DNA of 64,000 nucleotides, taken from assembly GCA_020633195.1 (NCBI GenBank), contig JACKEC010000022.1:1-64000 (forward strand), given 5' to 3'. Origin of the DNA: Sandaracinaceae bacterium (GTDB lineage Bacteria > Myxococcota_A > Polyangia > Polyangiales > Sandaracinaceae). How positions within the stretch are numbered: the first letter of the stretch is position 1; every line of letters begins with the position of its first letter. The notes below the pieces were generated by a model. That model saw only the letters and a list, made by a program, of their open reading frames with translations. It searched no databases and had not been told where the DNA came from. Positions 1 through 7,687 of this stretch are shown piece after piece. A program made the translations under genes and the position numbers.

Positions 1-79
1 GTAAGGCCTCGCCTCACCCCGTGTTGCGGGCGGCGCGCGGTCGTGGCCGCGATCGTGGTCTTCGAGAAGGAGGCCGACG

Positions 80-424
80 ATGTCGAGGAGCCTGGCGCGG
101 ATTCGAGAGCTGGTGGCGGGTCACGAGGCGGGGCGGGGCAAGCGCTACCCCGCGAGCGTGCAGCGGGAGGTGGTCCGCTACGCGCTGCGACGGCGCGACG
201 AGGGGGCGTCATGGGCGACCATCGCGGACGAGGTGGGGCTCTGGTTCGAGACCCTGCGCCGCTGGTGCGCGCGTGAGGACGCGGGACCCGCGACGAGCAT
301 CGTGCCGGTCGAGGTCGTCGACGACGAGGAGCGCGCCGAGGTCGTGATCGTGTCGCCGTCGGGCTTCCGGCTGGTCGGGCTCGACGCGGCGTCGGCGGTG
401 GCCGCGCTGAAGGCGCTCGGATGA
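80..424 (+). CDS. tnpA: IS66 accessory protein TnpA (helix-turn-helix)
   Basis: This 114-residue protein has a helix-turn-helix in its first 70 residues (RYPASVQREVVRYALRRRDE then ASWATIADEVG...TLRRW), which matches the DNA-binding OrfA of IS66 elements. In the family it assists transposition, probably by binding the element ends. The ATG at 80 is preceded by GGAGG at about 69-73. The stop overlaps the tnpB start as ATGA (421-424), so the two are translationally coupled. Confidence 0.85.
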   Translation: MSRSLARIRELVAGHEAGRGKRYPASVQREVVRYALRRRDEGASWATIADEVGLWFETLRRWCAREDAGPATSIVPVEVVDDEERAEVVIVSPSGFRLVGLDAASAVAALKALG

Positions 425-798
425 TCTTCGGCACGAGCCGGTCGGTGCGGGTGTGGGCGCGCACGACGCCGACGGACCTTCGCAAGGGCTACAACGGGCT
501 CTACGGGCTGGTGAAGAACGAGCTGGGGCGCGACCCGCTGTCGGGGGACCTGCACTTGTTCGTCAACCGCCGGCGCACGAGCTGCAAGATCCTCATGTGG
601 GACGGCACCGGGCTCTGCATCTTCATGAAGCGCTTGGAGCGGGGGAGCTTCGCGGCGCTGCGGCGTGATCCGGACTCGGGCGCCGTCCGGCTGACCGCGA
701 GCGAGCTGGCGCTGTTCATCGAGGGCTGCGAGCTCGTCGGCCACCAGCGGCTCAGCCCGGAGCCCATCGTGCCGAAGCCGCTGTCGACGGCGATGTAG
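421..798 (+). CDS. tnpB: IS66 Orf2-type protein TnpB
   Basis: The 125-residue product carries the hallmark IS66 Orf2 segments: TPTDLRKGYNGLYGLV near residues 19-34 and the block around CKILMWDGTGLCIFMKRLERG (residues 56-76). TnpB is required for transposition in studied IS66 elements but its biochemical role is not well defined. Its length is typical of the family. It starts inside the tnpA stop codon and is followed after 60 bases by tnpC. Confidence 0.9.
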   Translation: MIFGTSRSVRVWARTTPTDLRKGYNGLYGLVKNELGRDPLSGDLHLFVNRRRTSCKILMWDGTGLCIFMKRLERGSFAALRRDPDSGAVRLTASELALFIEGCELVGHQRLSPEPIVPKPLSTAM

Positions 799-858
799 CG
801 CGCGCGATCGCGAGTTCGCTCATCGACGCCGACCGCGAGGTCGTGATGGACTCGCGGG

Positions 859-2322
859 GTGGACGTGAAGCGCGAGAAGGACGTCGAGCAGCTTCGACGC
901 ATCGCGCTCATGCAGCAGACGCAGATCGAGCACCTGCTGCAGGTGCTCGCCGCGCAGGCCAAGCGCATCGACGCGCTGTCGGGCCACGACGGGGAGCTGC
1001 AGCGCTCGCTCGCGCTGATCGAGGAGCTGAGCGCCCGCGCGAAGACGGGGAGCGACGCCGAGGACGAGTCGCCGGGCGAGTCGGGCGCCGCCGACGACGA
1101 CGAGCCGAAGAAGCCGAAGAAGCGGACGAAGTTCGGTGCGACTGCGCAGCCGCAGCTGCCGCTCGTGCCGCGGTACTTCGACCTCGACGAGCCCGACCGG
1201 ATGTGCCCGAAGTGCGGCGGCGACCTGAAGCCGTGGGAGGGCCAGTTCGAGACCTCGGAGATGATCGACGTGGTCGAGGTCCGCTACGAGCTGGTGCAGG
1301 TCCTGCAGCGCAAGTACGTGTGCGGGTGTGGAGGCTGCGTCGAGACCGCGCCGGGTCCCGAGCGGGTCGTCGACGGCGGCCGCTACTCGCTCGACTTCGC
1401 GATCAAGGTCGCGATCGACAAGTACCTCGACCACCTGCCGCTGACGCGGCAGGCGCGCATCATGGGGCGCCACGGCCTGGACATCACCTCGCAGGCGCTC
1501 TGGGACCAGCTCGAGGCGCTCGGGCGTCGTCTGCACGCCTCGTGGCAGCAGCTCTTCGTCGAGCTGACGAGCGAGCCGGTGATCGGCCTCGACCAGACGA
1601 GCTGGAAGCGGCTCGACGGCTCCAAGCGCACCCCGTGGCAGATCTGGTGCGTGACCAGCCCGCGCGGCGTCTACCACCGCATCTGCGACGACAAGGGCGA
1701 GGCGACCTTCATCGCGCTGCTCGGCGCCTACGAAGGCGTCGTCGTCTGCGACGCGGCCGCGACCCACGGCGCGGGAGCGCGCGCGAGCCCGGGCATCGTC
1801 CTGGCCGGGTGCTGGGCGCACGTCGTGCGCAAGTTCCGCGAGGCCGAGCCGGATCACCCCGAGGCGCTCCTGGCGCTCGACTGGATCGGCAAGCTCTACG
1901 ACATCGACGCTCGCGCCGAGGGCGACCTCGCCGTCCTCGCCGAGCTCCGACGCACCGAGTCGGCCGCCGTCCTCGACGAGCTCAAGACCTGGCTCTGGTC
2001 GCAGGCGACGCTGAAGTCGCTTTCGATCGGCAAGGCGGCCGCCTACACCATCGCGAACTGGGACCGGCTCCGGCTCTTCGTGAGCGACGCGCGGATCCCC
2101 CTCGACAACAACGCGACCGAGCGCGGCATCCGCGGCCCCGTCGTGGGGCGCAAGAACCACTACGGCTCGAAGTCGCGGCGCGGCACCGAGATCGCGTCGA
2201 TCCTCTACAGCCTGGTCGAGACGGCGAAGCTCCACCGCCTCGACCCGGCCACCTACCTCCGCGAGGCCGCCGTCGCCGACAAGCTCGGCGAGACCCTGCT
2301 GCCCTGGCAGCTCGCCGGCTGA
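859..2322 (+). CDS. tnpC: IS66 transposase TnpC (DDE)
   Basis: The 487-residue protein is a full-length IS66 transposase. An N-terminal coiled coil (residues 5-60) and an acidic/basic linker precede a zinc-finger segment CPKCGGDL near residue 116 with further cysteines near 155. The catalytic core shows the DDE positions in LDQTSW (about 244), CDAAATHG (about 297) and NNATERGIRG (about 421). The C-terminal block IASILYSLVETAKLHRLDP is the usual IS66 C-terminal domain. The start is GTG at 859. I see no interruption, so the enzyme is probably functional. Confidence 0.92.
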   Translation: MDVKREKDVEQLRRIALMQQTQIEHLLQVLAAQAKRIDALSGHDGELQRSLALIEELSARAKTGSDAEDESPGESGAADDDEPKKPKKRTKFGATAQPQLPLVPRYFDLDEPDRMCPKCGGDLKPWEGQFETSEMIDVVEVRYELVQVLQRKYVCGCGGCVETAPGPERVVDGGRYSLDFAIKVAIDKYLDHLPLTRQARIMGRHGLDITSQALWDQLEALGRRLHASWQQLFVELTSEPVIGLDQTSWKRLDGSKRTPWQIWCVTSPRGVYHRICDDKGEATFIALLGAYEGVVVCDAAATHGAGARASPGIVLAGCWAHVVRKFREAEPDHPEALLALDWIGKLYDIDARAEGDLAVLAELRRTESAAVLDELKTWLWSQATLKSLSIGKAAAYTIANWDRLRLFVSDARIPLDNNATERGIRGPVVGRKNHYGSKSRRGTEIASILYSLVETAKLHRLDPATYLREAAVADKLGETLLPWQLAG

Positions 2323-2339
2323 GCCCCCGCGCGCGCGTA

Positions 2340-2712
2340 CTCGATCATCCGCTCGGCGTCAGGACGGGGACAGGCGAGGCGATACGGTCCGCGCGCTCGG
2401 CGTCGAGCGTGCGGTGGTGCGGGAGGTGCCTCGCGCGCGGAGGTGCCCCTCAGGGAAAGTCGAGGGTGTCGGCAGCAGCGCGGGCAGAAGCCGCGGCCCT
2501 TGCAGCTCAGCCCGGTCACGCGCACGAGTCCGTAGCCCTCGCATTCGAACCGGGTGCAGCCCGCCCAGGCCACGCCGCAGCGAAGGTAGCCGCGCAGCTC
2601 CTCGACGACGAAGCGGGCAGCGCCGCGCCGGCCTCTTCGCGCTCGGCGAGGAAGGTCTCGAGGTGCTCACGCAGCAGCGCGTGCAGCCCCCGCGCTCGGG
2701 GTCGCGCGGGCT
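2340..2712 (-). pseudogene. IS91-family transposase remnant (N-terminal zinc-binding part, frameshifted)
   Basis: On the minus strand, one frame reads RGLHALLREHLETFLA at about 2700-2650 and runs to ALPA. After a single-base shift near 2613, another frame continues FVVEELRGYLRCGV, then FECEGYGLVRV and SCKGRGFCPRCC, down to about 2460. A further weak match GPYRLACPRP lies near 2370. These blocks follow the order seen in the zinc-binding N-terminus of IS91/IS801-type Y1 transposases. The catalytic tyrosine/HUH domain is absent, so only a fragment survives, next to the IS66 copy. No start codon or intact frame remains. Confidence 0.75.
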
Positions 2713-3051
2713 CGTGTCGGGGTGCGCCGCGGTGGGCATCCGCGATCTGCCTGGGCACGCGCCGTACCGCCGAGGCGCCCATGTGATGTCGCGTACTAAC
2801 GGGTGCGATTCGGCGGAGCGGCGACGGATCGGCGGCGTTACGCCGGGCCAGGAGCGGAGCCCAGGTCTTGGGAAGCTCAGGGCAGCCGAAGGTCGGCTCT
2901 TCGAGCGTGCGTCGACGACCCGAACGGCGACGTGAGTGAGCCAGGGGAGGTTCAGCGTGATGTCCCCACCCCCCGCTGCGTCTCCCCTCGCCGCCCTCGC
3001 GGCGTCGCGGCCATCCGATCGAGCGGCGAGCCACGCAGCAGCGGTGGGACG
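2713..3051. other. Intergenic stretch with no gene recognised
   Basis: This stretch of about 340 bases lies between the IS91 remnant and the stop of the dihydroorotate-dehydrogenase-like gene. I see no convincing coding frame, RNA gene, strong hairpin or terminal repeat. It may be mobile-element debris, but nothing in the sequence proves that. Confidence 0.4.
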
Positions 3052-4053
3052 CTATCGTCCCCAGCTGCCGATGATCCGGATGTAGTTCCCTCGCTCGAAC
3101 GCGCTCGGGTCGGGGCACTTCTCGAGCGTCATGCTGCCGTGCGCCTGCGCGAGGGACTCGTACTCGTGGTCCTCGAGCCAGCGCGCGAGGCCGTCGCGGA
3201 GCTCGGTGATCTTGGTCGGCCCGCCGCGCAGGACCGCGGAGACGACCTGCGTCACGCGCGCGCCGCACATGACGGCCTTGAGCGCGCCGATCGCGTCGTG
3301 CACGCCGCCCGAGGCCGCGAGCGATCCGCCGAAGCGGCCGGTGAGGATCGCGAGCCACCGCAGGCGCAGCAGCAGCTCCGACGGATGGCTGAGGTGCAGG
3401 CTCGGCTCGACGTCGAGCGCCTCCACGTCGATGTCCGGCTGATAGAAGCGGTTGAAGAGCACGAGGCCCTTGGCGCCGGCCTCGTCGAGGCGCCGCGCGA
3501 AGTGCGGGAGCGAGGTGAAGAACGGCGAGAGCTTCACCGCCACCGGGATCGAGACGCTCTGCGCCAGCGCGCTCGTCATGTAGGCGATGCGGTGCTCGAG
3601 GCGCTCCGCCGTCTCGTCCGGGTCCGTCGAGAGCTGGTGCACGTTGAGCTCGATGCCCGCGGCGCCCGCCTGCTGCATCAGGAAGCCGTACTCGAGCCAG
3701 GCGCCGGGGGCCGTGCCGTTGAGCGACGCGAACACGGGGACGTCGACCGTCCGCACGATCCGCGCGAGCTGCTCGAGGTACTCCTCGGGTCCGAGCGCGA
3801 GCTCGTGCGGCACCGGGAGGAACGAGCTCGCCTCCGCGGTCGGGCTGCGCGCGTCGAACGCCTGGTGGGCCGCGAGCTGCTCCTCCTCGAGCTGCTCCTC
3901 GAACAGCGACCGCATCACGATCGCCGGCGCGCCCGCGTCCTCGAGGCGCTTCACGAGGTCGAGGTCGTCGGCCATCGGCCCCGCGCCCGGCATCACCGGG
4001 TGCTCGAGCCGGATCCCCATGTACGTCGTCGAGAGGTCCATTCCGCTCCCCAT
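3052..4053 (-). CDS. Dihydroorotate dehydrogenase-like protein (NifJ-associated)
   Basis: The 333-residue product resembles class 1 dihydroorotate dehydrogenases, FMN TIM-barrels that oxidise dihydroorotate. The N-terminus (TTYMGIRLEHPVMPGAGPM), IELNVHQ, PVAVKLSPFF, and the C-terminal ASGGVHD with VMCGARVTQVVSAVL (FMN-phosphate region) fit that fold. It starts inside the stop codon of nifJ (TGATG at 4055-4051), with GAGGGAGG just upstream. A DHOD-like protein next to or fused with pyruvate:ferredoxin oxidoreductase is a known arrangement. That linkage suggests an electron-transfer or redox role tied to NifJ rather than pyrimidine synthesis, but this is inference. An alternative ATG lies at 4041. 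Confidence 0.85.
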   Translation of the reverse strand: MGSGMDLSTTYMGIRLEHPVMPGAGPMADDLDLVKRLEDAGAPAIVMRSLFEEQLEEEQLAAHQAFDARSPTAEASSFLPVPHELALGPEEYLEQLARIVRTVDVPVFASLNGTAPGAWLEYGFLMQQAGAAGIELNVHQLSTDPDETAERLEHRIAYMTSALAQSVSIPVAVKLSPFFTSLPHFARRLDEAGAKGLVLFNRFYQPDIDVEALDVEPSLHLSHPSELLLRLRWLAILTGRFGGSLAASGGVHDAIGALKAVMCGARVTQVVSAVLRGGPTKITELRDGLARWLEDHEYESLAQAHGSMTLEKCPDPSAFERGNYIRIIGSWGR

Positions 4054-7000
4054 CACTCGGCCTCCCTCGGCGCGCCGAGGGCGTGGATCTCGGACAGCCG
4101 CTCGTAGAGCGCGCGCCGGCGCGTGGCGTTGCGCTGCGCCTCCTCGCAGAAGCTCTTGAAGCGCGCCCGATCGACCTGCTCGACCACGCGGAAGCGCGCC
4201 TCGAAGCGCATGTACTCCTCGACCGAGGTCGAGGGCTCCTTGCTGTCGAGCACGAGCGGGAGCTCGCCCGCCGCCGCGCGACGCGGGTCGAAGCGGTAGA
4301 GCGGCCAGACCCCCGAAGAGACCGCGCGCGTCGACTGGTCGAGCGAGTGCGCCAGATCGTAGCCGTGGGCGATGCACGGGCTGTACGCGATGATCAGCGA
4401 CGCGCCGGGGTAGGCCTCGGCCTCCCGGAAGGCCTTCACCGTCTGCTTCATGTCCGCGCCCATCGCGACGCTCGCGACGTAGACGTGGCCGTAGCTGAGC
4501 GCCTCGAGGCCGAGGTCCTTCTTGGCGACGGGCTTGCCCGCGGCGGCGAACTTCGCCGTCGCGCCGAGCGGCGTCGCCTTCGACTGCTGCCCGCCCGTGT
4601 TCGAGTAGACCTCGGTGTCGAGGACCAGCACGTTGACGTTGCGGCCGAGTGCGAGCACGTGGTCGAGCCCGCCGTAGCCGATGTCGTAGGCCCAGCCGTC
4701 GCCGCCCACGATCCACAGGCTCTTCTCGACGAGGTAGTCGGCGACCGCCTCGAGCGCGCGCGCCTCGGCGCGATCGAGGCCGGCCAGCGCCGCGCGGAGC
4801 GCCGTGACGCGCTCGCGCTGCGCGTCGATGGTCGCCTCGTCCTCGGCGTGCGGCGCGAGCAGCCCGTCGGCGAGCTCGGCGCCGATCGCGTCGCGCAGCG
4901 TCGAGACGAGCCCGCGCGCGCGGCTGGTGTGCTCGTCGAGGCCGAGCCGGAACCCGAGGCCGAGCTCGGCGTTGTCCTCGAAGAGCGAGTTCGACCACGC
5001 GGGGCCGCGACCGTCGGCGTTCTTCGCGTACGGGGTGGTGGGCAGGTTGCCGCCGTAGATCGACGAGCAGCCGGTCGCGTTGGCGATGACCGCGCGGTCC
5101 CCGAAGAGCTGCGTGAGGAGCTTCACGTAGGGGGTCTCGCCGCAGCCCGAGCAGGCGCCCGAGTACTCGAAGAGCGGCTGGCAGAACTGCGAGCCCTTCA
5201 CGTCGAGCTTGTGGATGCGCTTGCGCTCGATCTCGGGGATCTCGAGGAAGAAGTCGAAGCGGCTCCGCTCCACGTCGAGGTGCTCGCGCTTGGGCGCCAT
5301 GTCGATCGCCTTGTGGCGCGGGTTCGACTTGTCCTTGGCCGGGCAGACCTTCACGCAGAGCGTGCAGCCGGTGCAGTCCTCGGGCGCGACCTGCAAGGTG
5401 TATTGCATGTCGGCGAAGTCCTTGGCCCGGTAGCGCGCGCTCGCGAAGTCGGCCGGCGCGCCCGCGAGCGCCTCGGCGTCGAACACCTTCGCGCGGATCG
5501 CGGCGTGCGGGCACACGATCGTGCAGTGGTTGCACTGGATGCAGATCGCGGGATCCCAGATCGGGATCTCGGCGGCGATGCTGCGCTTCTCCCAGCGGCT
5601 CGTGCCGGTGGGCCACGCGCCGTCGACGGGGAAGGCGCTCACCGGGAGCAGGTCGCCCTTGCCGGCGAGCATCATCGCGGTCACGCGCTGCACGAAGTCG
5701 GGCGCCTTCGCCGCGACGGGCGGGGGACGGCGGCGCGTCGACGTGGCCTCGGCGGGGACGCGCGCCGCGTGCAGGTGCTCGAGCGCCGCGTCGACGAGCG
5801 CGAGGTTCTTGCGGACGACCGCCGGGCCTCGCTTGCCGTAGGCCTTCTCGATCGCGGAGCGCATCTCTCCGATCGCGACCTCCACGTCCATGACGCCCGC
5901 GATCTCGAAGAAGCACGCCTGCATGATCGTGTTGATGCGCCCGCTCAGCCCGGCCTCCCGGGCGAGCCGCGACGCGTCGATCACGAAGAACCGCAGGCGC
6001 TTGGCGACGATCTCGTCCTGCACCTCGCGGGGGAGGTGATCGAACGCCTCCTCGGGGCCGTGCGGGGTGTCGAGGAGGAACGCGGCGCCGTCGGCGGCGG
6101 CGTCGAGCACGTCGTACTGATCGAGGAGCTCGAGGCGGTGGCAGCCCACGAAGCTCGCGCGCCGGACGAGGTAGGTGGAGCGGATCGGCGCGGGCGACCA
6201 GCGCAGGTGCGAGACGGTGACGGCCCCCGCCTTCTTCGAGTCGTAGACGAAGTAGCCCTGCGTGTGCAGCGCCGTCTTCTCGCCGACGATCTTGATCGTG
6301 CTCTTGCTCGCGCCGACGGTGCCGTCGGAGCCGAGGCCCCAGAAGATCGCGCCCGTCGCGGCGCCCTCGTCGGCGGCGATCTCGGGGACCGCGAGCGAGC
6401 GGTGGGTCACGTCGTCGACGATGCCGACGGTGAAGTCGTGCCGCGGGCTCGCCGCGGCGAGCTCGTCGAACACCGCGCGCACGTGCTCGGGGCCGAATTC
6501 CTTGGACGAGAGGCCGTAGCGGCCGCCGATCACGTCCACGTCGCGACCCGCGCGTCGCAGCGTCGCCGAGACGTCGAGGTAGAGCGGCTCGCCCGGGGCG
6601 CCCGGCTCCTTGGTGCGGTCGAGCACGGCGACGCGCTGCGCCGTCTCGGGCAGCGCCGCGACGAACGCGTCGACGTCGAACGGGCGGTAGAGGCGGACCG
6701 CGATGACCCCGATCCTGTCGTCGGCGGGCGCCGCCTCCACGACCTCGCGCGCCGTCTCGGTGCCCGAGCCCATCATCACGATCACGCGCTCGGCGTCCGG
6801 CGCGCCGAAGTAGTCGAAGGGGCGGTAGCGGCGGCCGGTGAGCTCGGCGAAGCGGTCCATCGCCGCCGTCACGTGACCCGGGCACGCGAGGTAGTAGGGG
6901 TTGATCGCCTCGCGCGCCTGGAAGAAGACGTCCGGGTTCTGGGCGGTGCCCCGGACGCTGGGCTGGTCGGGCGTCAGCGCGCGGGCGCGGTGCGCGGCGA

Positions 7001-7592
7001 TCGCGTCGTCGTCGAGCATCGCCCGCAGCGTCTCGTCCTCGAGGCGCTCGATCCGCGCGATCTCGTGCGACGTCCGGAACCCGTCGAAGAAGTGCAGGAA
7101 GGGGATCCGCGAGGCGAGCGTCGCGGCCTGGCCGATCAGCGCGAAGTCGTGCGCCTCCTGCACCGAGCCCGAGCACAGCATCGCCATCCCGGTCTGCCGC
7201 GCCGCCATGACGTCGGAGTGGTCACCGAAGATGCTCAGCGCGTGGGTCGCGATCGTCCGCGCCGCGACGTGCAGGCAGAACGGGGTGAGCTCGCCGGCGA
7301 TCTTGTAGAGGTTGGGGACCATCAACAGGAGGCCCTGTGACGCGGTGAACGTCGTCGTCAGGGCGCCGGTCTGCAGCGCGCCGTGGACCGCGCCGGCGGC
7401 GCCGCCCTCGGACTGCATCTCCACGACCTCGGGGATCGTGCCCAAGACGTTCGGGAGGCCCTTCGCCGCCCAGGCGTCGGCGTGCTCGCCCATCGGGCTC
7501 GCCGGGGTGATCGGGTAGATCGCCACGACCTCGTTCGTCCGGTAGGCGACCGACGCCACGGCCTCGTTTCCATCCAGGATCGCGTGAGCCAT
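4053..7592 (-). CDS. nifJ: Pyruvate:ferredoxin (flavodoxin) oxidoreductase
   Basis: The 1179-residue single-chain enzyme oxidatively decarboxylates pyruvate with CoA to acetyl-CoA, CO2 and reduced ferredoxin or flavodoxin. The N-terminal domain carries AIYPITPASPMGE (residues 25-37). A ferredoxin domain has two 4Fe-4S motifs, CIQCNHCTIVCP (about 685) and CTGCTLCVKVCP (about 740). The proximal cluster and thiamine diphosphate region follow, with CSGCGETPY (about 813), NATGCSSIYGG, GGDGWAYDIGYGG (about 960) and DTEVYSNTGGQQSKATP. Length is standard for the family. I place the start at MAHAILDGNEAV (7592) because a longer frame to 7661 lacks conserved sequence. TAGGTG and a run of G lie just upstream. 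The enzyme is oxygen-sensitive in most organisms, so it hints at microaerobic or anaerobic metabolism. Confidence 0.95.
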   Translation of the reverse strand: MAHAILDGNEAVASVAYRTNEVVAIYPITPASPMGEHADAWAAKGLPNVLGTIPEVVEMQSEGGAAGAVHGALQTGALTTTFTASQGLLLMVPNLYKIAGELTPFCLHVAARTIATHALSIFGDHSDVMAARQTGMAMLCSGSVQEAHDFALIGQAATLASRIPFLHFFDGFRTSHEIARIERLEDETLRAMLDDDAIAAHRARALTPDQPSVRGTAQNPDVFFQAREAINPYYLACPGHVTAAMDRFAELTGRRYRPFDYFGAPDAERVIVMMGSGTETAREVVEAAPADDRIGVIAVRLYRPFDVDAFVAALPETAQRVAVLDRTKEPGAPGEPLYLDVSATLRRAGRDVDVIGGRYGLSSKEFGPEHVRAVFDELAAASPRHDFTVGIVDDVTHRSLAVPEIAADEGAATGAIFWGLGSDGTVGASKSTIKIVGEKTALHTQGYFVYDSKKAGAVTVSHLRWSPAPIRSTYLVRRASFVGCHRLELLDQYDVLDAAADGAAFLLDTPHGPEEAFDHLPREVQDEIVAKRLRFFVIDASRLAREAGLSGRINTIMQACFFEIAGVMDVEVAIGEMRSAIEKAYGKRGPAVVRKNLALVDAALEHLHAARVPAEATSTRRRPPPVAAKAPDFVQRVTAMMLAGKGDLLPVSAFPVDGAWPTGTSRWEKRSIAAEIPIWDPAICIQCNHCTIVCPHAAIRAKVFDAEALAGAPADFASARYRAKDFADMQYTLQVAPEDCTGCTLCVKVCPAKDKSNPRHKAIDMAPKREHLDVERSRFDFFLEIPEIERKRIHKLDVKGSQFCQPLFEYSGACSGCGETPYVKLLTQLFGDRAVIANATGCSSIYGGNLPTTPYAKNADGRGPAWSNSLFEDNAELGLGFRLGLDEHTSRARGLVSTLRDAIGAELADGLLAPHAEDEATIDAQRERVTALRAALAGLDRAEARALEAVADYLVEKSLWIVGGDGWAYDIGYGGLDHVLALGRNVNVLVLDTEVYSNTGGQQSKATPLGATAKFAAAGKPVAKKDLGLEALSYGHVYVASVAMGADMKQTVKAFREAEAYPGASLIIAYSPCIAHGYDLAHSLDQSTRAVSSGVWPLYRFDPRRAAAGELPLVLDSKEPSTSVEEYMRFEARFRVVEQVDRARFKSFCEEAQRNATRRRALYERLSEIHALGAPREAE

Positions 7593-7600
7593 CGCCCCCC

Positions 7601-7606
7601 CACCTA
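7601..7606 (-). promoter_or_regulatory. Putative -10 box of nifJ (TAGGTG)
   Basis: TAGGTG sits eight bases before the nifJ start codon. The intervening G-run could also act as a weak ribosome-binding site. It shares the 95-base gap with the divergent nadB promoter. Confidence 0.35.
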
Positions 7607-7676
7607 CACACCGGCGCGGCGCGTGCTCCTCTCGCGACCCCCTCGCGGTTTCCATTCCCAACGGGGGATTGGTGGA

Positions 7677-7682
7677 TAGACT
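7677..7682 (+). promoter_or_regulatory. Putative -10 box of nadB, leaderless arrangement
   Basis: TAGACT is followed by five bases and then the nadB ATG at 7688. No Shine-Dalgarno sequence fits in this space. If this is the -10 element, transcription would begin at or next to the A of the start codon, giving a leaderless mRNA. No good -35 is visible. Confidence 0.5.
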
Positions 7683-7687
7683 TCCGC

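Larger units (their letters stand above)
1..2340 (+). mobile_element. IS66-family insertion sequence (right end not resolved)
   Basis: The element carries the three-gene tnpA-tnpB-tnpC set that defines IS66. The window opens with GTAAG, the usual outer sequence of an IS66 left terminal repeat, so the element appears to start exactly at base 1. I looked for the reverse complement of the first 25 bases after tnpC and found none before 3050. The right end is therefore lost, diverged, or abuts the IS91 remnant that begins near 2340. All three genes are open, so the transposase could still be active. Confidence 0.85.

Noticed and set aside
2323..3050. Right terminal inverted repeat of the IS66 element
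   Set aside because: No sequence matching the reverse complement of the first 25 bases of the window was found.
4083..7340. A plus-strand open frame of about 1085 codons
   Set aside because: It is antisense to nifJ, whose catalytic and cluster motifs are all present; the antisense translation has no recognisable domain.
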